A stretch of DNA of 64,000 bases. It comes from Albula goreensis (Eukaryota; Chordata; Actinopteri; Albuliformes; Albulidae). Under the pieces are notes generated by a model. It saw only the letters and a list, made by a program, of their open reading frames with translations. It was not told the DNA's origin and searched no databases. The stretch is taken from assembly GCA_022829145.1 (NCBI GenBank), contig CM040764.1, positions 868,001-932,000 of the forward strand. The letters are read 5' to 3'. Both the position numbers and the translations under genes were made by a program. Within the stretch, counting starts at the first letter, position 1. Every line of letters begins with the position of its first letter. Positions 34,272-47,157 of this stretch are shown piece by piece.

Positions 34272-37200
34272 GTGAAGTTAACAGCATCACCACAGCCAGC
34301 AGAGAATTTGATCTTTTGGTGCATGGATCAAGTTCCTCCAGTTGTGTGATTAACCTGTGACTGTGTAACCTGTGTAATGCCACATTAGTACTTGCTGTTA
34401 GGTTAACTGAAATGGATGGTGCAAAATTTCCATCTCTTTTCAGAAATTGTAAAAACTCCTATGAAAAGACAGGAGTCGCAGTTACTGTAAGGTTTAGCAA
34501 ATTACATTGAAAACTTAATTGGCCTCATTTGAAAAATCTCCACCCTGTTTTAGCGCCTTCACCCCAGGTATATGCATGAACAGATTTGACTATGTATAAA
34601 GGAACAGTCGCAAAGTGACTTATCCCCACAAATTCCATCATAATAGCCATTTTCACCTATTGCGACTGTTTAGTAATTCATACATAAATACAGAGATGTT
34701 TTAGCGGCTGCTTTACACCCGACACCAGTCACAATCCTTTAGTAAATCTGGCCCTAAGTGTGTTAATATTTCAGATGTTAATATTTTCGCAATCACTTCC
34801 AAAAGCCATAACCAGGGATGGGGAAAAAAATACTTCAACATGTATTTTGATACAAAACACTCCAAAGGTATACACATAAGAAAAAAAACGCCCGCCTAAA
34901 TACATCAAAATAAAATTAAGAATTTTTTATACTGAAAATACAAAAATATATTAATTTTGGAGCAACCCCCCTCCCTCCCCACACCAGAGCAGGGTGCTAG
35001 AGTGGTTTTTAATATGCATCTTCAGGTCTAACCATGTAAAAGATTCTTCAATGTTCATCAGTAACAGTTTTGGCAACCTATTGGGAAATGTGTCAATCCA
35101 TCACATTCCCACTTGGCCTATTCTCCATGTTTGGAGAACCAATTCCTCCATGGCAATAGGCTATGGACAACAGAGTGCTATAGTCTGTTGTCCAAAAACC
35201 CGGTATCAAGTTCAAATTTTTGAGCCATGGGTTCCCTCACAAAATTACTTTTGGATTTTGATCTAATAATCATGTTTTTGTGCAGAATATATGGTCTGTG
35301 AGTAGTACAAACTTTTCTCAAATAATACTAAAATTTCTCTGTCATGGAGTAACCCATGACCTGTGGACATAACAGTTTTAAGGAATGCGTAACATGAGAA
35401 ACAGCATTAAAATTAGTTAATTTTACTAAAATATGTGCAGTTAAGCACCTAAAAATTTCCATACACCATAGCTGTGTATGTAGTTCAAGCAATTCCTCTC
35501 TGCAGGTGATGGGAATATACAGTACAAATCACAAAAAGTATTTTACTGTAAATTTAAGAACACTATACTGAATATAAAAATATCGTAAAACAGTGGTACA
35601 TTTGTGTGGCATAGTGTCTTGTGTGCTTCTAATTCAAGGTGGGGAAAAGTGATGGATAGCAGATGAAATTATTGTAAAACTGTTTTATTTAGGTACAAAG
35701 AACACCATCCTAAACTTCCGCTGATTCGCAGGTAGCCTTCCCAAGAGGCAATTCTATGATATTTACATTATATATATCAAACTTTGCGCAATTGGAATAT
35801 AGTTTTGATGGCCACATTGACCATTTGAATTCACATTTCAAGGAATAGTCTGTGATTTCTCTGAAATAGAGGCTGCTTCTCCACTTCGTTTTGTTTAGGT
35901 TAGTTGCTTACTGTTTTCTGACTTTATTCACACCTAACAATTAGAAGTATGCCTTTCCCAGTAATAGCGAATATGACAGTTTCCAATGGGGACACAGCGA
36001 AAGCATGTTGATGTAGATATTGTGCTTAGAATGACAAGTAATGCTGTACTTGAATAAATGTGGTTTAATACTACAGGTCACAGAATTCTGGGGGCAGCAA
36101 AACAAATCATTATCGTTTTAATAAAGACATCAGGCAATATTTGGTCTTTTTACATAATTCTGCTCACAGCATTAGTCTGTCAACAGCAGGGCACAGTGAA
36201 AGGAGTTGGCTACCTGGCTGAGAAGTTGGAGGAGTGAAGCCTGTTGCTTGCAGCTCTTCATCTAACAGCTTACTGTGGCTGTTCCTTCTCATACTGTTTC
36301 TCCCTGCAACATTTCAAACTGATCTGCTGTCAGAGAATGCCCAAAATGACCGTTTTGTTTTGTGGACGTTTTGATGAACGATGGCGATAAGTGCAAAGCT
36401 CACTGACAAAAACACATTGCATTTCCTGTGACTACTTCATAATAAAAAAAAGTCAACTCGTGTTTCGCCAGTTAAATGCTTTTAATCTGAAGCAACGAAA
36501 TTAAGCTGCAAATAAATGGTAAATAACAAGACAGATCAGTTGACAGGGTTCATACATGCAGGACGTATTTCATATATTTTCTACTGTATTTTGGGGGAAC
36601 ACATTGGTATGTCCTCGGTATGGGTGGGGGGCTGAGAACAGTTTTGAGGTCAGGTTTGCTGTATTGCTGCACCAACCACCGCCCGGACTTCCTCACATCC
36701 TCAAACATGAATTTTGTAGCCTTTATAAGCTTTATTTTTAAAGTAATTTAATAACGCGTGCAGGTTTCGTGCTATTGTTGTGTAATTTATTTCAAACAAA
36801 ATGTGAAAGTCTCGTGAGCTTTTTTTTTTTTTTTTTTAAAAACATAAATCATAAACCTATCATAAGCATATTTTTAGTTATGTTGAGCAAGCTGTTGGAT
36901 CTCTGGGGTTTGGAGTTGGCCTACTCGCACATCCCTCGGAATTCTGTGACATATTCTTTGCTTTCAAATGCATCTGTATCCATACTGATGACATGGCGTT
37001 ATGATCTAGAACATCTGCGGTGAATGTATTTTCCGAGTTTTTAAGATACAAAACATGTAACTCATGTATTTCGATAGATATTACATACAAGATATTTTCC
37101 AAAATACAAAATAGTGTTTTATATTCCAAATACATATTGTACATACATGAGTCAGAAATACAAATGCTAACACACTGATGTAGTGCCCATTACAGGAATG

Positions 37201-37953
37201 CTAACACAGTGACACTGGGACACTGGTGATCCACTTCACAGTTGCTGGCTGGGATGTTGGTGAGCAGTACTGTAGCTGTAAACCTTAGGCTAAAAACCAG
37301 TCAGGTAATAGTCTCTGCTTTACATATCGAACAGTAAAACAAGTTGAGCCAGGGAGCAGTAAAATCATACACAAAACAGAACAAAAATACAGTAGCTCAA
37401 CAAATCTAAATTAGGCATTTTGAAGGACAGATAGAACACAGGATCTCAAGCAAATCTGAAAAACTTTATAAACTGTAACTTTATAAACCTAAATTATAAT
37501 AATAATAATAATAATTATTATTATTATTATTTATTATCATCATCATCATACTAAACCTTTTAGGCTGAATTAAATAATCACATCAGTTAGAAAGATGGTG
37601 GAAATTAAGGCTATGGTCCAATGTCGTCTTCCATGACTTTTCAGTGTTGGAAGACATTGAAATTCATTACAATTCCATGGCGTTTCAAATCGTCATTTAT
37701 TGTGCTTTTTATGTAAATGAGACTTCACCTTCATAAGCAAAGTGTGTGTGATTAATAGAGGCAGAATACTTACAAGTTTGTGTAAATCAAGAGAATGAAC
37801 GATTGAAAAATACCAGCTTTCTTTTATGTACGAGTATTGAGGGCCCTGAACCTCTAAGTTAAAAAGTAATATGCCCTGAGGTGTAGTCTTTTATTTAGTG
37901 TCCTCCATCTGGAAGGGACATTAGAAAAAAGCAAAATGAAGCCCTCAACACAC
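34272..37953. other. Intergenic DNA, unassigned
   Basis: AT-rich. Around 34,555-34,755 and 34,815-34,960 are stretches that look like decayed MITEs (AGTAAATCTGGCCCTAA; GGGATGGGGAAAAAAATACT). A (TAA)/(TTA) and (TCA) microsatellite lies at 37,497-37,545. I see no exon. Confidence 0.4.
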
Positions 37954-38530
37954 AATGGGCCTTATTTATCAATATTTTCATAAAACCACTGTCAGGTAGG
38001 GCAGCAAAATCGAAGAGCACCTGTCTGACTGCTACTTGGTTTTGTGTGCTGTATAGAAACCGAATACACTCACATGTTATCTAAATAATTTCATTTAGCA
38101 CACAGGGCAGTGTGTGGCTAATTGAAGGCTGGGTTATTCCTGACAGGTTGCTGATCTTCTTTTAAAGGTGCCAGTGGTATTGAATTCAAAATGTTACTAA
38201 AAGTCTAAATCAAATTAAGTATTAACTGAATTAAAACTCACAATCAAAATTGCACAAATGAAGCGTCACATTTTTTCAATGTTGAACAAATGTATCTTTT
38301 TGTAAAATAATTTGAAGCATCATCATAAAAATATTCAATCACTGTCCAAAAGTAATTTTATTCCTCTTTCGTTCAATCCAAATAAATGAAATAATGAAAG
38401 AAACGCAAGAAAAGGAACGTTGTTTTTTTCATTGACTCCCACAATATTGACAGTTCGGAGCACACATGAAATCTGTTCAGATCCTATGAAGAAACTGAAA
38501 TAGAAAAAGTCTTGATAAATGAGGCCCATT
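37954..38530. mobile_element. MITE with AATGGGCCTYATTTATCAA inverted ends
   Basis: The left end AATGGGCCTTATTTATCAA and the inverted right end AATGGGCCTCATTTATCAA differ at one base, over a 577-base non-coding element. No clear target-site duplication; superfamily unresolved. Confidence 0.82.
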
Positions 38531-38532
38531 AT

Positions 38533-39245
38533 CTGCCACGAACTGTTTAACATGGTGCTGGATCTGTAATGGTATTGGCCGCCATCTCATGTGAGTCACA
38601 TGGTCTGTAATGGTGTGGGCAGCCATCTCATGTGAGTCACAGGGTCTGTAATGGTGTTGGCAGCCATCTCATGTGGTCTGTAATGGTGTGGGCAGCCATC
38701 TCATGGTAGTCACATGGTCTGTAATGGTGTGGGCAGCCATCTCATGGTAGTCACATGGTCTGTAATGGTGTGGGCAGCCATCTCATGGTAGTCACATGGT
38801 CTGTAATGGTGTGGGCAGCCATCTCATGGTCGTCACATGGTCTGTAATGGTGTGGGCAGCCATGTCATGGGAGATGTGGCAGATAATTGCTCTGCATGAT
38901 CGGCGAATGGCTTACAAATATACATACATTTTACAAGACCGGGTGCACCATATGGTGACCATGGTTGCCTCATGATTTCCTCATATTCCATGATAGCTTC
39001 CCCATATACACAGATACACAATTAAAGGCTGGCTCCGTGAACACCAAGACGAAGTCAAAAGCCTTCTATAACCTCCACAATTACCAGATCTAAACATCAT
39101 TGAACCTTCGTTGAAAGTTGGGAAGTGCTCAAACTATATTCCCATCTCCTTCATTCCCCAAAAAACTGGAGGCCATCCTTGATGAAAATTGTTTCCCCTT
39201 GTATACACAAGATATTGACTCTGAGGCAAGTAGCCCCTACCGGCT
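38533..39245 (+). mobile_element. Tc1-like transposase remnant
   Basis: It starts with HGAGSVMVLAAIS (Tc1 motif HGGGSVMVWAAIS), continues after the repeat array with ILQDR-VHHMV-like sequence, then IKGWLREHQDEVKSLL and LPDLNIIEP (about 39,078-39,107). The last is the D--N-IE block that carries the final catalytic acidic residue. SFPKKLEAILDENCF follows. The 5' half is missing, and the SVMVWAAIS segment has been tandemly amplified. Confidence 0.82.
38561..38870 (+). repeat. 41-bp minisatellite derived from Tc1 transposase
   Basis: About eight copies of GGTCTGTAATGGTGTGGGCA plus GCCATCTCATGGTAGTCACA and T. One reading of the unit is SVMVWAAIS, so the unit is a piece of the Tc1-like gene around it. 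The 41-base period breaks the frame, so it grew after the gene died. Confidence 0.92.
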
Positions 39246-39594
39246 GAAACGTGTGTGCCATCCATGTATTATTCAGTTGTTGTTGGGTTTGCTCTGTACA
39301 TGCTAACAGTGAGCAAACACCAATGGTGATGGCTACTTCCCCTTAGTGTGTGTGTTTGACACCTTTCAACCAGGCAGGTCTTCCTAAGGTTGTGGTAAGG
39401 ATCATGACCGACTAATGACACTGTAAAGGCCTTGCTGAAGACCCGTGGCTGTGATTCTGTTCCAGGCTGATAATGTGGTGTAACTCCAACTTCCCAGCAG
39501 AAACAGAATGTCCGACTTCCCAGCAGTCCTTCCCTGTTGGAAGGGCTTGGGGAGGGGTGGAGGTCAGGAGGGAACTGGTGATGGTGAATGATGT

Positions 39595-40667
39595 TTAACG
39601 GGGGCAGCACTTTCCCCTGGCCATGCTGGTCCTACCTGTCCCCGCCCACTGGATGGGCTGGTCTCCCCTCCCCATGGGTGCCCCAGCTGTGGGGTTAGGG
39701 GTGAGAGGAGAGTCTGGGGGGTGTGGCGTCTGGTGAGGCCGGCAACAGCACAGCAGGTACAGAAATGCGCCTCTCATCTCTCGACTGGACAGGGTGTAGA
39801 TCAGAGGGTTGAGGGCAGAGTTGAGCACTGCCAGGGCGATGAACCAGTCGGCTTGGCACAGCACAGGGCACTGCCAGGGGCTACAACCCACCACATCCAG
39901 CAGCAGCATCAGGAAGAGGGGAGCCCAGCACACCACAAAACGCCCAGCACGATCACCACGGTGCGCAGCAGGGCCAGGGAGCGCTCCGACGGCCGGCCCC
40001 TCACCACCCGCCGCCTGCTGGACGTCACCAGCCGATAGATGCGCGTGTAGAGCGCCACCACGGCCGCCAGCAGCACCGTGAAGACGATGATGCAGAACGC
40101 CACGTAGCTCTTGTCGTAGAGCGGCAGCACGGTGGAGCAGGAGGCCAGCCGGCCCAGGCAGTTCCACCCCAAGCTGGGGAGGGCGCTCAGGAGCAGAGAG
40201 AGCGCCCAGCAAGCTCCCAGCAGCCCCAGGAGCCTGCACCGGCCGGAAGTCTCGCACGGTCTCAGCCGCACCATGGTCACGTGCCGCTCGATGCCGATGG
40301 CCAGCAGGCTGAAGATGGAGGCGCTCAAGGCCACGAACATGCTCCCCTCCCGAGCCAGCCACAGCGCCGGGCTCAGGAAGAACGTGCGGCGGCCCGAGGT
40401 GAACGTGTTGACCACGTAAGCCACTCCTGCCAGCAGGTCGGACAGCGCCAGGTTGCCGATCAGCAGGTACATGCGGCTGTGGAACCGCTTGTTCCACCAC
40501 AGGGCCAGAAGCACCGTCGTGTTCGCCACAACGATGAAGGCACAGATCACCAGCAGGAATGCGGTTTTCAGGGTGCCATCGCCACGGGAACAGGCCCCCC
40601 TCCCTGAGAGGTTGTAGTGTGTAACAATCACTAGGTCCATTCCTTCCTCCAGCACCAGGGGCTCCAT
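39595..40667 (-). CDS. s1pr4: Sphingosine-1-phosphate receptor, S1PR4-like (one frameshift)
   Basis: A class A GPCR for the lipid sphingosine-1-phosphate at the plasma membrane, coupling to G proteins. Single coding exon, about 357 residues, usual for the family. The chosen start [11 protein letters not shown] (40667) gives a normal-length N-terminus with a sequon in HYNLSGR; an in-frame ATG at 40745 is also possible. Visible: TM1 [15 protein letters not shown]2 [13 protein letters not shown]3 with the ligand-binding R-E pair in [16 protein letters not shown] in place of DRY, GWNCLG and CSTVLPLY in ECL2/TM5, [14 protein letters not shown], then [12 protein letters not shown] (TM6) and NPLIYTL (TM7), and a Cys-rich CCC tail. 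One base is missing in the A4 run at 39937-39940, shifting frame inside TM6 near residue 242. Overall sequence is close to S1PR3 and S1PR5; HYNxSGR and the NFIC neighbourhood favour S1PR4. Confidence 0.85.
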
Positions 40668-41717
40668 GCCTCTCCAGGCTGCACCGTCCCTTTTCCTTGC
40701 TTCAGCCAGCAGAGGGCACCAAAGGGAAGCCGACAGAAAGTCCACGTCTTTTGGAGGTTTACTCTGCTGATACCATCAATGAATGAACTGCAGTTGGGGA
40801 CCTGCTGAAAAGATTTACATACTTGAGAATATTCTCCAGAATGGTCAAACTTCCTTTCTCAGAGGTAACATCCTTTATGTCTCTCTATGGTCTACAGCTA
40901 CCCAAACTATCATGACCCAAAGTTGTGCTCATTTGATCCTCTGTATTAACTTTTCTTTGAGCAACATACAAGCCTAAATCAACCTTTTTACATTCTTGTT
41001 CGCTATTGTTCTTGTCGCACAAACAAAGTTGTGTAAGCTGTATCTTGTTTAACCACTTGTCGTTCTTAATCTCATTCATTTATAAATATTAAGTAAAATG
41101 TGTTTTTTAAATGTTCTTTGAATTCCTTGAATAAGCTGCATCACAATATTTCTTTTAGTTTCTGTTTACCAGGGTAGAGGTGAAATATAACACAGAACAA
41201 GGCTAAGGAAATATGTGCAAATGAAAGATATTATTCTCCAGAACAGTGTGTGACATTAAAAGCTCAATCTGTGCAGTGGTGAGTGGCAGCCCTGCCATTT
41301 TGGGCAGCTTTGAGTCTATTCCATGAGAGAACTGTTTGTGTAACCTGAGCCATTCACAGCTGGTGAAGGATAACACACAGATGGTACTGTTCATGTTATC
41401 ACTTGTAATAAAAAAGTTTGTAGAAGTGTTTATTTGCAGTCTGTCCTGATTTATCGAAAACTCAAATGAAGTTTTTCAAAGAGGGAGTATTTCAGATTGG
41501 AAACCATTTTAAAATCCCCAAACGGGAGGAAGAACATATTATGTATCTGATCATGAGGTACGACTCTGAACATGTTTGCATGTGTATTCTTTTCTGCTAC
41601 TCCCTTCTTTTTTGCTGAATAGGCTCATATGTAATTTCTACAAAATTATACAAACCATTTAACGCCAATTTTGGCTGATATCTGATGATATACATGATAA
41701 ATATATGACATATGACA

Positions 41718-41723
41718 CACACA

Positions 41724-41759
<36 letters not shown>

Positions 41760-41760
41760 A

Positions 41761-41790
<30 letters not shown>
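41718..41790. repeat. (CA)n microsatellite, interrupted
   Basis: Two CA runs separated by GGAACA. Confidence 0.95.
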
Positions 41791-41792
<2 letters not shown>

Positions 41793-43702
41793 GAAGAGCT
41801 GGCATGTACTCCACAAGTTTGAGCAAAATGTGATGATACATGTTATCACATGGTCTTTAAGTGCACCAAACTTTCCTGGCATTAAAGTGCCCCAATAAAT
41901 GTTCAACGGGGTCTGACCTTTTCTGCTAAGGGATTGACATTGTCAGTGTCACATATTTGCTTAAATTTGACCTACACATTTTAGCAGAATCTTCAATATT
42001 TATTTATTTTAGATTAACTTCTTATTGCTTACTAAGCGGAATATTTAGACGAGCTTATCTACTACCTAAACAGTGATTTGACTGGATGCAAATGTAACAC
42101 TAGCGCACAAGATACATTTTCATTTCAGTACGGGACATTTACTGGAAAACACTTGCTTTGTCGCTTATCTTTATTATTTCTACATAATGCAGAAGGTGCT
42201 GTGGTTAGAATGTGGGCATATCGAAACGCTTCTGCAAAGTAGGCTGACATGCATGTCGATGTGGTGCGTATGTGGCACCAGTTGCTTCGTCTGAAAAGCG
42301 AATATGGCGAAAATTACAATGTATCTTAAAGCTTACGCGACAATATGATACCTTTACTACCAAGTGCATTACCATCAAGACTACCATAGATATAGCCACA
42401 GACATACCTGTTTAAGAGTTTACTGCCTTAGACTCCTGACAGAGCAGACTCGAAGCGAAGTTCAAGTTGTCCAGTTGCGGGATACCCGTCAATTCTTGGT
42501 ATTGCAGATTCACAGTAGTTGTCCTGCGCGTTTCTGTCGTCTAGAGCGCCTGGTCCCTCGGATGTCCGTCTCCGCTCTCAAAGACCGACTTAGTCTTTCT
42601 TGGTCTTGTTCCATCGTTTGAAAGGTGTGGCGCTGTTACCTTCATTTGTCACAGACTCATTCCCAAACTTTGTGGTACTGTTTTTCCACTACTCCCCTGT
42701 CTCTTTACCCCGCCCCCAACAACAAGGAGGGTCCGCTTCAGGAACCTTAACCGCAAGACTAAGCCAGTCAAATAAAGGCTAAATTAAGCGTTTGAATAAT
42801 TCGAAGTACGGACGGGGAAAATTGTAGGTATTTGTCTTGCTCGTCTTAATTTATCGTCTCCATGGTTTAATAATAGCAACCAATAAATACGAAAGAGGTT
42901 TAATTGGGCCAGTTTTATTAAAGAAACCAAACCTGTTTTGACTGAATTTAAACAAAAAGCTACACTTAGCTTTACCTTTAGAGAGAGAGAGAAGCTAGTC
43001 ACAAACAAAATTCTTACATGTTTTTTGTTTGTTTGGTAAGTCATACTGTTGGTATCATGTTGGGGCTTGCTACACTCTAAAGGCTGTATAACAACAAGGC
43101 TTCCTGCTGTTTGCTCTTACAGTAAGTCTGAGTCTTTTGTGTAACCCCTTTAGGGAAAATGGCTAAGTAGCTGGGTGGGGCAATTTAATATCACCCCACC
43201 CAATTTTAAATTAATATGTCCTAAAAAACGAATATGTACTAATATGACCAGAAACTTTGGTCTCTGTTGTGCTTTTTATTTTTCATGTGTTTGCTCAGTT
43301 TGCCAATCCTTTAATGAGTTTGAGTGTGTCATCTTGTAACTGTTAGTCTGTCAATCTGCTGTCTCTGTTGTGACTCAACACTGTGCTATTTTAAGGATGT
43401 GGCTTCCTAAAAATCCAATGGCCATTTATCATTACAGCTGACCAATCACAGTCCCCCGTTTAAAGCTGACTAATCACAGTCACCTATTGCTGAAGCAGAC
43501 AAATCACAGTGTCCTACAGGTGGGAGAAGCAGCCGTTCTTAACAAAGCATCAAATGGTGTTTATTCAAGAAATGAATGAATGTTCTTCAGAATCTCTGTC
43601 ACAGATTGAATGGTTTGTGTCAGGCTGTTGTAGTCCCGATCCAAGCTGCAGTTTTTTGTTGCTGCAGCTTTGTTGTTGCCTACTTTCTCTCATTTATTTA
43701 TT

Positions 43703-43900
43703 ACTTCCGCAAAGGAGGTTATGTTTTTGCCTTTTCTGACTGTCTGTCTGTGACAAAGATATCTCGAAAAGTTCTACATGAAACTTTGTAGAAAGATAGC
43801 TCCTGCACTAAGGAAGAGTTGATAAATTTTCATGACAGTTGACCCAAAGGTGGCTTAGCAGTGGCCGTTTCACTTGCTTGCAGGTCACTGTGAAATAGGG
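43703..43900 (+). repeat. Dispersed repeat starting TTCCGCAAAGGAGGTTATGT
   Basis: The opening GCAAAGGAGGTTATGTTTTT, followed by GTCTGTCTGT and CTCGAAAAGTTCTACATGAA, resembles a widely dispersed animal repeat that begins GCCAAGGAGGTTATGTTTTC. The match is from memory and the family is unnamed here. Confidence 0.45.
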
Positions 43901-44278
43901 CTTGGTAATCGCCATTGTGCTGCACTGTGGGATTGATCTGCCATATTGTTTCAAACATGCTATTTACATATAATGTTTACATAGCCTATGAAATAGTTAA
44001 TGTATTTTACCTTTCTATACAGAGTATGACAATTGTGAAGTGTTGTTGTTAACTCAACAATCAAAATTTTTACATGCACAGTAATATTTGGTTATGAGTC
44101 ACTTCATCTTTGATCCTTTTTGGGACTCAAAATTTACATGGAACACAGAGTAATCTGATTATACATCTTGTCTGGTTCTATAACCAACTGTTTATGTTTC
44201 TGCGCACTCTTGTGTCACAGTGCTATCCATGTTTGTGCTTTTGTCCTACTCTCCCAATAACTTCAAATCCAATAAATT

Positions 44279-44281
<3 letters not shown>

Positions 44282-44372
<91 letters not shown>
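44282..44372. repeat. (TG)45 microsatellite
   Basis: 91 bases of uninterrupted TG. Confidence 0.99.
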
Positions 44373-44373
<1 letters not shown>

Positions 44374-46775
44374 GGGGTGACAGTACATGTTTGTTTGCAT
44401 CTATACACAGAGGCATCTCAAAGTAAAAGGGCCCACCATGCAAATGGGTATTTTGGGTGTTAATGTAATTTGCAGAGAGGCGTGCGTTATGGAAGGCCCT
44501 GGGTAGGAAATGCTCCTGAAGGCGGTTATGTTTTGCTCCTTTCCATTACATTTCCCATTGAAATATTTCTTACATGACGACCCAGTAATGCATTAATCCT
44601 GCAGCTACAACAGCGCATCCAGGTCTTTTTCATTTCAGCTATGACAATGCATCGTACCACTTTACGCTGCAGCTCTGACAGAGCATTGTTGCATTTTATG
44701 CTGCAGCTATGACACCATGAGGAGGCAGGCCTGACAGCCGTCACTGCCGTTTATTTGGGTTTCCAGGGGTGCAGCGCCAGAATCAGGGAATTGGTGAATC
44801 ACTCAGGAATCACTCTGCTGGAGCTCACATCGCTGTCCTCAGATTAGTGAAGAGCAGAGCCTTCAACCATGTGTTTCCGTATTCCATTTATTTAATTTAT
44901 GTTAATGTTTATTAATAATTTTGTACAGTGTTTTGTGCTTCATAAAAAAAAATTTCATTTTACTCTCAGCTTGATTTGCACCTTCATTATAAAGAACAAG
45001 TAATCCAACTCTGTGCTTTCATTCAGTACTCTGAATACAGCAATAAATATAAACTTTGGGGAAATATGAAATATATAAAACATATATAAAAATATAACTT
45101 GTACAAAAACAACAATGTGTTGGTTGTTTCAGTGATTATATCAGCCTAATGTAATTGAGACAACCATGCATATTAAAAAACAAGTGATTATCAATTGTAT
45201 AATCTCAAGGGCAAATGCACATGTGCTTTCCATTAGACAAGCACACCAATGGCTGGAATGTTACCTTTTTCTAACTAAAACTGACCATCAGTGTAAATAG
45301 GAGACATAGTTTTAATACACTGTCAAAAACGAATGGAGTCCGAGTTGAAAAATAATGCTTCTGAGCAGAGGTATAGATACCACTAGAGGGCACCACCTTC
45401 CGGGGATTCGGCTGAAAGTTTGAGGCTTGCAGTCCTGTTTATTCCTATGACAACATCTCCTCTTTGTGGTTAATTATATACATTGTTTCATTTTTTTAAG
45501 ATGAGTTTATTTATAGAAAAAAACATTAATACAAAGTCATACTGTGTGTGGTTATTTGCGCGTATTTTTATGCACATATAGTTTCTTGTTATTTAGTAAT
45601 GGTAATGGGAATCGTGTGTTATAGGAGTGGTTCCGCACTGAATTTGCCCCCTTAACTCATCCTCTGCTAAATAACTCATGTTATGTAGTGTAGTCTAATG
45701 TATTTTCTATCAGTAGTTTCATCCTTTAATAATATGTATTGTTATTAATATTATTATTATTACAATCATAGTAACACTCAAATTTTCCAGGAGAAGCACC
45801 CATAGACCCTCCACTTACATTCTGCGTCTCCCCCAATGTTCAGCTAAAACATCGCGTTTGTGTTATTATTCTGCCTTTGCAGCTTCAGGAGATATTAAAA
45901 AAAATTGTGTAACATAAAGTTTAGCCTACAGGGAAGTGTTAATCTTATTTGTGTCCTTAATAACATGAGACCCGGAATAAGCGGATGATGGTTAATGTGA
46001 TTGTCCTCTTTCCTTTAAGTTGCGTCTGACTTTTGCAAGAGCGTCACACCTCCACAATCCCCAGAACTTCACTATAGCAAAGCATAGTGACTGCGTGATG
46101 ATTCTATGCGGTTTTGTGAAACCAAAAATGGGCAGGACGTCAGTCTGGTCACAGTGACTAACCGTTTTGAACCTATTATTGTGCTTTACTGTGGAGAGGA
46201 ATCGGTTCAGGCAAGCCGCTGATTAACAGTTGAGTGTAGTTCCACTCATGATGCGGTTTATGAAATTCTACTCCCCCAGTAATAAATAATTTATGACTAA
46301 TATACAATTTTTAGATTGAGATATTGGTTAGCAGGACTCTCCTGTAAGACTGTGACTGCATTTGTTTGGAGGCATTGGAGATTTGGATGATAGGGGATGC
46401 GATATCAATCTTTTGTACATTCAAATCCAATTTAACAGCGCTGGATTTATTTTCTCTTTATCAAAGAATTGCTGGTTTTACATAACTTAAATTATGACGG
46501 TTATTTTCTATAGATAGTGGGACAGTTTGCTACAAGCAATAGATCAATTAAAGTTGTTCAAATCGTGTTTATTGCTGAAAAATCACCGATCAAACCTATT
46601 TAAACACAACGTATGTTCTGCTCCTTCCTGTTCTGCAAAATTCAGAGGTTTGCATTTTGGCTGGTTGTAAGGGGCCCTGTTCCCCTAATTTGGGAAACTC
46701 TTCTACGTCGTCCATGATGTTGCTTGCCTATGACATTGAACTAAAATCAGAGGACTATTAACTCATTGAATGAAA

Positions 46776-46826
46776 ACGTCACATTAGAATCCTGAAACTC
46801 CAATACGTCACCAGGCGTACACGTCA
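46776..46826. promoter_or_regulatory. CRE-like cluster upstream of theg
   Basis: ACGTCA occurs at 46776-46781, 46805-46810 and 46821-46826, with ACGTGTCAC following at about 46,843. TGACGT is the CREB/CREM half-site. The cluster lies about 220-270 bases before the X-box-like site and about 0.75 kb before the theg start codon. CREM drives many spermatid genes (established knowledge); binding here is inferred. Confidence 0.45.
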
Positions 46827-47043
46827 TAGAGCTGGCACAGTAACGTGTCACAATGATCCCATAAGGCTTTCGGAGCCGCATTCTTTCAAACCTATTCTGT
46901 CAAACAGCTTCCCCCTTCCCTCTGATTCGCCCATCTCTATTTTGTCAATCTACTATGTAGAATAATCTAAATTGACACAAAATAAGCTTATAATGTCATC
47001 GTTCATCTGATCATAGCTAGTTATGTTTGAGGTTGCGTCAGTT

Positions 47044-47056
47044 GTTGCTAAGTAAC
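47044..47056. promoter_or_regulatory. RFX X-box-like site upstream of theg
   Basis: GTTGCTAAGTAAC is an imperfect palindrome: GTTGCT, a one-base spacer, then AGTAAC. It fits the X-box form GTNRCC-N(0-3)-RGYAAC with one mismatch. RFX factors control ciliary and sperm-axoneme genes. A candidate noncoding first exon ends CAGCCAG with donor GTAGGG at 47,114. Confidence 0.5.
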
Positions 47057-47131
47057 CGCGGTTTTGGCGTCTGCGGGAGGAAGCTTTGCGTTTACTCAAG
47101 AGGTGGCAGCCAGGTAGGGGATTGCGAAACC

Positions 47132-47157
47132 TTTTTTTTTTTTTTTTTTTTTTTTTG
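47132..47157. repeat. Poly(T) tract
   Basis: About 25 T in a row, downstream of the candidate first exon of theg; possibly the A-tail of a minus-strand retroposed insertion, but no element was recognised. Confidence 0.9.

Larger units (their letters stand above)
40668..46775. other. Intergenic DNA between s1pr4 and theg
   Basis: It holds CA and TG microsatellites, a three-fold CAATCACAG repeat (about 43,437-43,515), a dispersed repeat near 43.7-43.9 kb and loose CTGCAGCTATGACA repeats (about 44,590-44,720). Any noncoding 5' exon of the receptor would lie here, but I cannot place one. No coding exon is seen. Confidence 0.5.

Noticed and set aside
39721..40607. Several plus-strand open frames of 90-108 codons
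   Set aside because: Antisense shadows of the GC-rich receptor gene.
43437..43515. Three CAATCACAG motifs as a CCAAT-box promoter
   Set aside because: They are part of a short tandem repeat far from any gene start and show no other promoter features.
44220..44463. Poly(Cys-Val) and poly(Thr-His) frames
   Set aside because: Translation of a (TG)n microsatellite.
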